Positions 55,097 through 61,663 of a DNA stretch of 61,663 nucleotides are shown here, piece after piece. The DNA lies in assembly GCA_027310305.1 (NCBI GenBank), contig DAIDBD010000069.1:1-61663 (forward strand), read 5' to 3'. The position numbers and the translations under genes were made by a program. Source of the stretch: Herminiimonas sp. Its GTDB lineage: Bacteria > Pseudomonadota > Gammaproteobacteria > Burkholderiales > Burkholderiaceae_D. Position 1 is the stretch's first letter, and every line of letters starts with the position of its first letter. The notes beneath the pieces are model-generated. The model was not told the DNA's origin and searched no databases. It saw nothing but the letters and a program-made list of their open reading frames with translations.

Positions 55097-55885
55097 ATGG
55101 CATTCTTGCAAGGCAAAAAAATCCTGATCACCGGTTTGCTGTCGAACCGTTCCATCGCTTACGGCATCGCGCAGGCATGCAAGCGCGAAGGCGCCGAACT
55201 GGCATTTACCTATGTCGGCGAACGCTTCAAGGATCGCATCACCGATTTCGCCAGGGAATTCGGCAGCGAACTGACATTCGATTGCGACGTCGGCAGCGAC
55301 GAGCAGATCGATGCATTGTTCGCCGACCTCGGCAAATCCTGGGACCATCTGGACGGGCTGGTGCATGCGATCGGCTTTGCGCCGCGCGAAGCGATTGCGG
55401 GCGACTTCCTGGACGGCCTGTCGCGCGAAGGATTCAAGATCGCGCATGACATTTCCGCCTACAGTTTCCCGGCGATGGCAAAAGCGGCGCTGCCGATGCT
55501 GCGTCCGAACGCCGCGCTGCTGACGCTGACGTATCTGGGCTCGACGCGCGCGCTGCCCAACTACAACACGATGGGCCTGGCCAAGGCGTCGCTCGAAGCC
55601 AGCGTGCGCTACCTGGCCGAATCGCTCGGCCCGAAAGGCGTGCGCGTCAACGGCATTTCCGCCGGACCGATCAAGACGCTGGCCGCCAGCGGCATCAAGG
55701 ACTTTGGCAAGATACTCAATTTCGTCAAAACCCACGCGCCGCTGCGCCGCAACGTGACGCTGGAAGATATCGGCAACGCATCGGCGTTCCTGCTGTCTGA
55801 TCTGGCAGGCGGCATCACCGGCGAGATTACGTATGTCGATGGCGGCTTTTCGCATGTGGTCGGCGGCATGGCCGAGACCGAGTAA
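55097..55885 (+). CDS. fabI: Enoyl-ACP reductase (NADH)
   Basis: A 262-residue short-chain dehydrogenase that reduces trans-2-enoyl-ACP in fatty-acid elongation; target of triclosan. The cofactor site is [15 protein letters not shown], the adenine pocket [11 protein letters not shown], and the catalytic pair is Tyr/Lys in [13 protein letters not shown] (Y-X6-K), followed by [18 protein letters not shown]. The ATG has GGAG six bases upstream; longer frames from 54998 are noncoding-like. A hairpin with one wobble pair (55894-55906/55913-55925), lacking a T run, lies just after the stop. Confidence 0.96.
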   Translation: MAFLQGKKILITGLLSNRSIAYGIAQACKREGAELAFTYVGERFKDRITDFAREFGSELTFDCDVGSDEQIDALFADLGKSWDHLDGLVHAIGFAPREAIAGDFLDGLSREGFKIAHDISAYSFPAMAKAALPMLRPNAALLTLTYLGSTRALPNYNTMGLAKASLEASVRYLAESLGPKGVRVNGISAGPIKTLAASGIKDFGKILNFVKTHAPLRRNVTLEDIGNASAFLLSDLAGGITGEITYVDGGFSHVVGGMAETE

Positions 55886-55977
55886 ACCGGCGCACAGCGC
55901 GGGCACGATTTTGTGCCTGCGCTGTCATGAAAAATCGATAACGAAACATTTTGCATAAAGCGACCGCAACAAAAAGG

Positions 55978-56007
55978 TCGACAGGCGGCATCTTTTCCCT
56001 GTAGAAT
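55978..56007 (+). promoter_or_regulatory. Putative sigma70 promoter of rhlE
   Basis: TCGACA at 55978-55983 and TAGAAT at 56002-56007 with an 18-base spacer. If used, the helicase mRNA would have a 5' leader of roughly 230 bases. This lies in the 356-bp gap 55886-56241, which has no supported gene. Confidence 0.45.
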
Positions 56008-56241
56008 GCCGGCAGTGCGTTGCAACATGCAGCGCATTTCGCAGCATCGCAAACCCTTAGCATTAACGATAAAGCCCTCCCGCCTCCTGGTGTTGATTTT
56101 AAAACACCGACCCGGCGCAAAGCTTTTGTGCCGAAATCTCTCTGAGTTTTCTTAGCTGTTTCGTTGGTTGGCGTTGCATTTTTTTGCGCTTTCGCACTTC
56201 ACGTTGTGATGTGTATCGCGCTGATATCACGAAAGAAAATA

Positions 56242-57645
56242 ATGACTTTTGAAGCACTAGGCCTGCACGCGTCCGTCCTTAAAGCACTGACCGAATCCGG
56301 CTACACCAAACCGACCGCCGTTCAGGCGCAAGCCGTGCCTGCCGCGATCGAAGGCCGCGACTTGATGGTTTCTTCGCAAACCGGTTCCGGCAAAACTGCG
56401 GCTTTCATGCTGCCTGCATTGCACAAGTTTGCGTCCGCCGCAGGACAACAGCCTGCCGCAGCCGGCAAGACCCCGAATCAGGAAGCGCAATCGGCGCGCT
56501 CGCGCGGCGATCGTCCGCGCTTCAAGGCGGCGCAACCGAAAATGCTGGTATTGACGCCGACCCGGGAACTCGCGCTGCAAGTGACCAACGCAACCGACAA
56601 ATACGGCTCCTTCATGAAGCGCGTAAAAGCCGTATCGATCCTGGGCGGCATGCCTTATCCGAAACAGATGCAATTGCTGGCCAAGAATCCGGAAATCCTG
56701 GTGGCGACGCCGGGCCGTCTGATCGACCATATGGAATCCGGCAAGATCGATTTCTCGCAACTGGAAATCCTCGTGCTCGACGAAGCCGACCGCATGCTGG
56801 ACATGGGCTTCATCGACGACATCGAAAAGATTGTCGATGCGACGCCGGAATCGCGCCAGACCATGCTGTTCTCCGCGACGCTCGACGGCGTGGTCGGCAA
56901 CATGGCAAAGCGCATCACGAAGAATCCGCTGGTGATCCAGATCGCCGGTTCGGCCACCAAGCATGAAAACATTTCGCAGCGCGTGCATTTCGTCGACGAT
57001 CTGTCGCACAAGAATCGTCTGCTCGATCACCTGCTGCGCGATGTGACGATGGATCAGGCTGTCGTATTTACCGCCACCAAGCGTGACGCCGACACCATCG
57101 CCGACCGCCTGAACATCGCCGGTTTCGCCGCCGCCGCACTGCATGGCGACATGCATCAGGGCGCGCGCAACCGTACGCTGGACGGCATGCGCCGCGGCCA
57201 GGTGCGCGTGCTGGTGGCAACCGACGTCGCCGCGCGCGGCATCGACGTACCGGCGATCACGCACGTGTTCAATTACGATCTGCCGAAATTTCCGGAAGAT
57301 TACGTGCACCGCATCGGCCGTACCGGCCGCGCCGGCCGCAACGGCGTCGCGGTTTCGCTGGTCAATCACGCCGAAGGCATGAACGTCAAACGGATCGAGC
57401 GCTTCACCAAGCAATTGATTCCGGTCGATATCATCGAAGGCTTCGAGCCGAAAAGAACCGCATCGGCAGCGCGTCCAAGCAAGCCGGGCGGCTGGAAGCC
57501 GGGCGACAATCGCGGCAATGCAGCCAAGCCGGGCCAGCGTACGTTCAGCAAGCCGGGCGCACCACGCAAGGAAGGCGGCAGCTTCAACAAAGGTCCGCGC
57601 ACCGGCGATTCCGGCAACACCCGCCGTTCATACGGCGACCGTTAA
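56242..57645 (+). CDS. rhlE: DEAD-box RNA helicase, RhlE-like
   Basis: A 467-residue ATP-dependent RNA helicase. The Q motif region LGLHASVLKALTESGYTKPT is followed by motif I SQTGSGKT (residues 45-52), Ia PTRELALQV, GG in LGGMPYPKQ, Ib TPGRL, II VLDEADRMLDMGF, III FSATLDG, V ATDVAARGID and VI HRIGRTGRAG. A 30-residue insertion rich in Gln/Ala/Arg lies between motifs I and Ia. The C-terminal tail (from about 405) is basic and Gly/Pro/Arg-rich, typical of RNA-binding. Start 56242 chosen by family N-terminus. Likely cold- or ribosome-assembly-related. Confidence 0.93.
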   Translation: MTFEALGLHASVLKALTESGYTKPTAVQAQAVPAAIEGRDLMVSSQTGSGKTAAFMLPALHKFASAAGQQPAAAGKTPNQEAQSARSRGDRPRFKAAQPKMLVLTPTRELALQVTNATDKYGSFMKRVKAVSILGGMPYPKQMQLLAKNPEILVATPGRLIDHMESGKIDFSQLEILVLDEADRMLDMGFIDDIEKIVDATPESRQTMLFSATLDGVVGNMAKRITKNPLVIQIAGSATKHENISQRVHFVDDLSHKNRLLDHLLRDVTMDQAVVFTATKRDADTIADRLNIAGFAAAALHGDMHQGARNRTLDGMRRGQVRVLVATDVAARGIDVPAITHVFNYDLPKFPEDYVHRIGRTGRAGRNGVAVSLVNHAEGMNVKRIERFTKQLIPVDIIEGFEPKRTASAARPSKPGGWKPGDNRGNAAKPGQRTFSKPGAPRKEGGSFNKGPRTGDSGNTRRSYGDR

Positions 57646-57677
57646 TCGCGCAATACAGTAACAAGCAGCAAGTTGAA

Positions 57678-57712
57678 AGACCGCTCCGGTGATGCCGGAG
57701 CGGTCTTTTTTA
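57678..57712 (+). terminator. Rho-independent terminator of rhlE
   Basis: Perfect 12-bp stem AGACCGCTCCGG (57678-57689) / CCGGAGCGGTCT (57695-57706), five-base loop, then a T run. Confidence 0.93.
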
Positions 57713-57726
57713 TTGGCCGGTTGAGT

Positions 57727-58914
57727 CTATAACATGCAAGTCCGGAATCCGACGAAAACGTCGTTGCGTTCCGGCAGATAAAAATTCCGGTATTTCGGCG
57801 ACCGCATCCGGGAACGGGTCGCGAACGATGCGCCGCGCACTGCCTGATGCGTCATGAACCACGGTTCCGAATATTCACGATAGGCATCTGCGGAAAACCC
57901 TTGATACGGCTCGAACGGCGTGCAGGTCCATTCCCATAAATCGCCCCAGCGCAGCGCCGGATGACCGGATGAAGCCGCGTATTCCCATTCCGCCTCGGTC
58001 GGCAAGCGCCGGCCGGCCCAGACGCAATAGGCCTGCGCTTCGAACAGGCTGACGTGGCGTACCGGCTCGTTCGCCGCCAATGCGGTCAGCGTGCCGAATC
58101 GTTCGCAGCGCCATTGCCTGCCGTCTCGCTGCCAGTCGCGCGGCGCGGAATGCTCTTGCCGCATCAGCCATGCGCGCCCGGCAGCGGTCCAGAATTGCGG
58201 ATGCTGATAACCGCCATCGGCAATGAACTCCGCAAACTGTGCGTTCGACACCAGCGTCGAATCCATCGTGAACGACGGGACATGGCATGGATGCGCCCAT
58301 TTTTCATTATCGAAAACGAACCCCGCATCGGGATCGCTGCCGAGCCGGATCGTGCCGCCGGGAAAGCGGATCTCGCCCTGCGCCCATGCCGGCATCCGCC
58401 GGTCCGCAAGCTGCGCAGGCAACGCGACGCCCAGCGTCTGCAAGGTGTAGGCGAATGCCTCGCCATGCATATCCTCATGCGCCAGCACGAGGCGGTATGG
58501 ATACAATGCGTCATCGTCGCTTCGCGCGCGCGTCAGCTTGTCGAGCGTGCGGTCCAGCACTTCGTAACAGTAAGTCTTCAACGCGCCGGCGCTCGGCAAG
58601 CCCAGCGTCCAGCGCGCGCGATGCGGCACCGTATTCGAATCGAACCAGTCATCGCCTTTCGTCAGCAACGAAGTGCGCTGCGCGGCCTCGGGCGCGCTCG
58701 ATCGGGCTTCGCGCAGGATGTACCATTCCGCAAACCAGGCGACATGCCCCAGCTCCCACAGCGGCGGATTGAGAATCGGCAGGATCGGCACTTTTGCGGG
58801 CGCATCGAGTCCGGCTGCTGCAAAGCAATCGAATAATGCCAGCGTATAATTTCGCGCATCCTGCAAGGCGGCCGCCAATTGGTCCGGCGTGGCGTTTCGG
58901 AAGGAAGGATTCAT
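57727..58914 (-). CDS. senA: Selenoneine synthase (EgtB-like)
   Basis: A 395-residue nonheme-iron enzyme of the EgtB family with an N-terminal DinB-like domain and a C-terminal FGE-sulfatase domain. The iron-binding His triad is visible: His57 in WELGHVAWFAEW and His146/His150 in LAHEDMHGEAF, the same spacing as in EgtB. The FGE part has FTMDSTLVSNAQFAEFI and GRRLPTEAEWEYAA, ending VFVGFRTC. Because it is divergent, by 44 bp, from a SenB-type glycosyltransferase and a SelD-like gene, it is assigned as SenA, which joins hercynine with a selenosugar oxidatively, rather than as ergothioneine EgtB. No egtD is in the window. Confidence 0.88.
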   Translation of the reverse strand: MNPSFRNATPDQLAAALQDARNYTLALFDCFAAAGLDAPAKVPILPILNPPLWELGHVAWFAEWYILREARSSAPEAAQRTSLLTKGDDWFDSNTVPHRARWTLGLPSAGALKTYCYEVLDRTLDKLTRARSDDDALYPYRLVLAHEDMHGEAFAYTLQTLGVALPAQLADRRMPAWAQGEIRFPGGTIRLGSDPDAGFVFDNEKWAHPCHVPSFTMDSTLVSNAQFAEFIADGGYQHPQFWTAAGRAWLMRQEHSAPRDWQRDGRQWRCERFGTLTALAANEPVRHVSLFEAQAYCVWAGRRLPTEAEWEYAASSGHPALRWGDLWEWTCTPFEPYQGFSADAYREYSEPWFMTHQAVRGASFATRSRMRSPKYRNFYLPERNDVFVGFRTCML

Positions 58915-58958
58915 CGGGATCTTTGAACGGATTCGGAAGTCAGTCGCATAGGAGTATT

Positions 58959-59939
58959 TTGGCCAAGCCGCATATCATCATTATCAGCCCAGCCTTGGCA
59001 AAAGCCAATAACGGCAACTGGCAAACCGCCAGCCGCTGGGCGCGCTTCCTGCGCAAGCAGTATCGCGTGACGCTGGCGGCGGCATGGGACGGCCGATCCG
59101 CCGACGCCATCATCGCACTCCATGCACGCCGATCGGCCGGCTCGATTGCCGCCTTCGCGGCAGCGTATCCGGCGCGGCCCGCCATCCTGGCGCTGACCGG
59201 CACCGACCTGTATCGCGACATTGCGATCGATGCCGCGGCTCAACGTTCATTGCGGCTGGCGACGCATCTGGTAGTGCTGCAAAGCGCAGGCTTGCAGGAA
59301 CTGCATCCGGATATGCGCGACAAGGCAAGCGTCATTTACCAATCCGCACCGGCCCTGAAACCAATCCCCGGAAAAATTGCCGCGCGCACTTTCGACGTCA
59401 TCATGATCGGTCATTTGCGCGACGAAAAAGATCCGGCGACGTTCATGCGGGTTGCCGGATTGATGACGGCGCCCGGCATACGCCTGACACATGTCGGCGG
59501 CGCCATCGATACCGCGCTGGGAGCGCAGGCAGAGGCGACGCAGCGTGACCATGCCTGCTATCGCTGGCTCGGCAACTTGCCGCATGCAGCGACGCGCCAG
59601 TTGCTCAAGCGCAGCCGTTTGATGGCGATTGCATCCGGAATGGAAGGCGGCGCCAATGTGATCATCGAGGCGGTTACCAGCGGCGTGCCGGTGCTGGCCA
59701 GCGACATCTCGGGCAATCGCGGCATGCTGGGCGACGACTATGCCGGATACTTCCCGGTCGGCGACAGTCCGGCGCTGGCACAGTTGATCGACCGCGCGGC
59801 GGTCGATCCATCGTTTTACGCCCGCCTGCGGGCGCAATGCGCTGTGCGAGCACCACTCTTTTCGCCCGCGCGGGAACAAGCAGCGCTGCTGCAGTTGGTG
59901 GATAATGCACTCAACATGAAACCCGGGAAAACTCGATGA
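58959..59939 (+). CDS. senB: Selenosugar synthase (glycosyltransferase)
   Basis: A 326-residue GT-B glycosyltransferase. KPHIIIISPALAKANNGNW at the N-terminus, ALTGTDLYRDI, and the C-terminal nucleotide-binding region IASGMEGGANVIIEAVTSGV with VLASDISGNRGMLGDDYAGY fit the TIGR04348/SenB family, which forms a C-Se bond from a UDP-sugar and selenophosphate. No ATG suits; TTG at 58959 has AGGAG four bases upstream and gives the family N-terminus, and upstream codons are shadows of senA. It overlaps senC by four bases (ATGA). Confidence 0.88.
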   Translation: MAKPHIIIISPALAKANNGNWQTASRWARFLRKQYRVTLAAAWDGRSADAIIALHARRSAGSIAAFAAAYPARPAILALTGTDLYRDIAIDAAAQRSLRLATHLVVLQSAGLQELHPDMRDKASVIYQSAPALKPIPGKIAARTFDVIMIGHLRDEKDPATFMRVAGLMTAPGIRLTHVGGAIDTALGAQAEATQRDHACYRWLGNLPHAATRQLLKRSRLMAIASGMEGGANVIIEAVTSGVPVLASDISGNRGMLGDDYAGYFPVGDSPALAQLIDRAAVDPSFYARLRAQCAVRAPLFSPAREQAALLQLVDNALNMKPGKTR

Positions 59940-60994
59940 ATGCACCGACCGACCTCAAAATCAAGCTCACCTCTTTTTCGCATGGCGGCGGCTGCGGCTG
60001 CAAGATCGCGCCGGGCGTGCTGGCGGAAATCCTGAAAAATTCGACCGGTTTTCCCGTACCGAAAGAGTTGATGGTCGGCATCGAAACGGCAGACGACGCG
60101 GCGGTCTACAGGCTCAATGACGAACAGGCGCTGATCGCCACCACCGATTTTTTCATGCCGATCGTCGACGATCCGTACGATTTCGGCCGCATCGCCGCGA
60201 CCAACGCGATTTCGGATGTCTATGCAATGGGTGGCACGCCGATCATGGCGCTGGCGCTGGTCGGCATGCCGATCAATCAGCTGCCGGTTGAAGTCATCGG
60301 CAGAATCATTCAGGGCGGCGAATCGATTTGCGCGGAAGCCGGCATCCCGATCGCGGGCGGCCACACGATCGATTCGGTCGAACCGATTTACGGGCTGGTG
60401 GTGCTCGGCCTGGTGCACCCGTCGAAAGTCAAGCGCAATGCCGACGCCAGGGCCGGCGACAAATTGATTCTGGGGAAACCGCTGGGCGTCGGCATCCTGT
60501 CCGCTGCGCTGAAGAAGGATGCGCTCGATGCGGCCGGCTATGCAGCGATGATAGCCAACACGACCAAGCTCAACAAGCCCGGCAAGGCGCTGTCCGAATT
60601 GTCCGGCGTGCATGCACTGACCGATGTGACCGGCTTCGGCCTGCTCGGACACTTGCTGGAATTGGCGCGCGGCGCACAACTGACCGCCCGCTTGAGCATG
60701 GCGCAGATTCCGTTATTGCCGAACGTACAACAATTGGCCGAGCGCGGTTTCATCACCGGCGCCTCGGGACGCAACTGGGCCGGCTACGGCCACGATGTCG
60801 CGCTGGCGGATGCGGTCACGCCGGTGCAGCAAATGCTGCTGACCGACCCGCAGACGTCCGGCGGTTTGCTGGTGTCGTGCGCCCCGGACGCAGTCGAAGA
60901 AGTACTGGCGCTTTTCCGCCGCGAAGGATTTGCGCATGCGGCAGTGATCGGTGAGATGGCGGCAGGCCCGGCCAAAATCGAGGTGGCGGCCTGA
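59936..60994 (+). CDS. senC: Selenide, water dikinase (selenophosphate synthetase)
   Basis: A 352-residue SelD homologue that makes selenophosphate from selenide and ATP. The active-site Cys20 and Lys23 lie in SHGGGCGCKIAP (Cys, not selenocysteine), followed by TADDAAVYRLND-like ETADDAAVYRL, ATTDFFMPIVDDPYDFGRIA and TDVTGFGLLGHLLELARG. Coupled to senB by an ATGA overlap, it supplies selenophosphate for the selenosugar step. It may also serve selenouridine or selenoprotein synthesis if those genes exist elsewhere; the name selD would also be correct. Confidence 0.92.
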   Translation: MNAPTDLKIKLTSFSHGGGCGCKIAPGVLAEILKNSTGFPVPKELMVGIETADDAAVYRLNDEQALIATTDFFMPIVDDPYDFGRIAATNAISDVYAMGGTPIMALALVGMPINQLPVEVIGRIIQGGESICAEAGIPIAGGHTIDSVEPIYGLVVLGLVHPSKVKRNADARAGDKLILGKPLGVGILSAALKKDALDAAGYAAMIANTTKLNKPGKALSELSGVHALTDVTGFGLLGHLLELARGAQLTARLSMAQIPLLPNVQQLAERGFITGASGRNWAGYGHDVALADAVTPVQQMLLTDPQTSGGLLVSCAPDAVEEVLALFRREGFAHAAVIGEMAAGPAKIEVAA

Positions 60995-61029
60995 CGCAAA
61001 CTCGCACCAGACCGAAGCCGTCATTGCGC

Positions 61030-61060
61030 TTGACAAGCCTCCCCTGTTTCTCATACAGTT
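61030..61060 (+). promoter_or_regulatory. Putative sigma70 promoter of the leu leader
   Basis: Perfect TTGACA at 61030-61035; candidate -10 boxes ATACAG (61053-61058, spacer 17) or TACAGT (61055-61060, spacer 19). Transcription would then begin near 61065-61067, at or next to the ATG of the first Leu-rich leader ORF. Confidence 0.55.
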
Positions 61061-61065
61061 AAGCC

Positions 61066-61152
61066 ATGTTCTCCGCTCAGCCACATTCCTCCGTACTATC
61101 GCACAGCGCCCTACTGGCGCTGCTGCTACCGCTTCTACTACAAGCGCTCTGA
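61066..61152 (+). CDS. Leu-rich leader peptide 1 (leuA attenuator)
   Basis: A 28-codon ORF between senC and leuA. It begins MFSAQPHSS and ends with a dense leucine region: ten Leu in the last 18 codons, as ALLALLLPLLLQAL, written with CTA (five), CTG, CTT and CTC codons; CTA is rare in the surrounding genes. This is the pattern of an amino-acid-biosynthetic leader whose translation senses charged tRNA-Leu. No ribosome site is visible and the putative promoter places the start of transcription at the ATG, so translation may be leaderless. The stem GCCGGT/ACCGGC (61178-61183/61192-61197) follows. Confidence 0.7.
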   Translation: MFSAQPHSSVLSHSALLALLLPLLLQAL

Positions 61153-61256
61153 TCTTTCTTCCTGTTTGTTGTTTTCCGCCGGTTCTGTTTTACCGGCATC
61201 GAATCAAAAAATTTCCAGAAAATGCCCTGTTCATGCATTTCAAGCCGATCACCGCA

Positions 61257-61663
<407 letters not shown>

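Noticed and set aside
56257-57414. Minus-strand frame of 385 codons
   Set aside because: Antisense to the DEAD-box helicase gene with all helicase motifs on the plus strand.

Overview
The window reads as chromosomal DNA of a betaproteobacterium, most likely Burkholderiales and plausibly the Oxalobacteraceae. The signs are: 5' Frc-type oxalate CoA-transferase, a complete protocatechuate (beta-ketoadipate) pathway, the long type of LeuA, a senABC cluster, and betaproteobacterial interspersed palindromes. Genes are dense with ATGA-type overlaps. There is no phage, IS transposase, plasmid or CRISPR array. The family-level guess is inference; no rRNA is present.

Layout. 1-2.6 kb: end of frc and an ADP-forming acyl-CoA ligase. 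3.1-5.5 kb: an AT-richer accessory patch with an unusual AAA ATPase and a CHASE-domain relic. 5.5-10.2 kb (minus): CynX-like MFS permease and livHMGF transport genes without a binding protein. 10.2-18.6 kb: pcaIJFHG and pcaBDC on the minus strand, divergent from an IclR-type regulator, with mobile palindromes between the two blocks. 18.8-21.9 kb: 5'-nucleotidase, a cyclase-TM-PEGA protein and a lipoprotein made of two TssQ-like modules. 22-28.1 kb: maeB, a rubrerythrin-rubredoxin-reductase operon, thiL-pgpA. 28.1-37.4 kb: a regulator, a DUF1445/D-glutamate-cyclase-like protein, a TRAP transporter and divergent 5-oxoprolinase, together a probable D-glutamate/pyroglutamate module. 37.7-44.4 kb: cinA/pncC, a fluoroacetate-dehalogenase-like hydrolase, DUF429, cell-envelope proteins, an ETR1-like histidine kinase, DUF72 and a stress protein. 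44.6-49.2 kb: tRNA-Val(CAC), dnaQ, rnhA, a methyltransferase, gloB, mltD. 49.2-54.8 kb: yejABEF peptide ABC transporter. 55.1-57.6 kb: fabI and rhlE. 57.7-61 kb: senA and senBC for selenoneine. 61-61.7 kb: a leu attenuation-type leader and the start of leuA.

How genes cooperate. The pca enzymes take protocatechuate through ring cleavage, lactonisation, decarboxylation, enol-lactone hydrolysis, CoA transfer and thiolysis to succinyl-CoA and acetyl-CoA; a GTTCG-type palindrome upstream of pcaI probably binds the divergent regulator. The rubrerythrin, rubredoxin and reductase form an NAD(P)H-driven peroxide-reducing chain. SenC makes selenophosphate, SenB a selenosugar, SenA joins it to hercynine.

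The observations most worth a second look are the two consecutive Leu-rich leader ORFs before leuA, the first possibly leaderless; the in-frame palindromic element inside yejF; the TRAP/DUF1445/5-oxoprolinase module with a trinucleotide tract upstream of the TRAP genes; the ETR1-like kinase that has lost the copper-ligand cysteine; and the fungal-type AAA ATPase.
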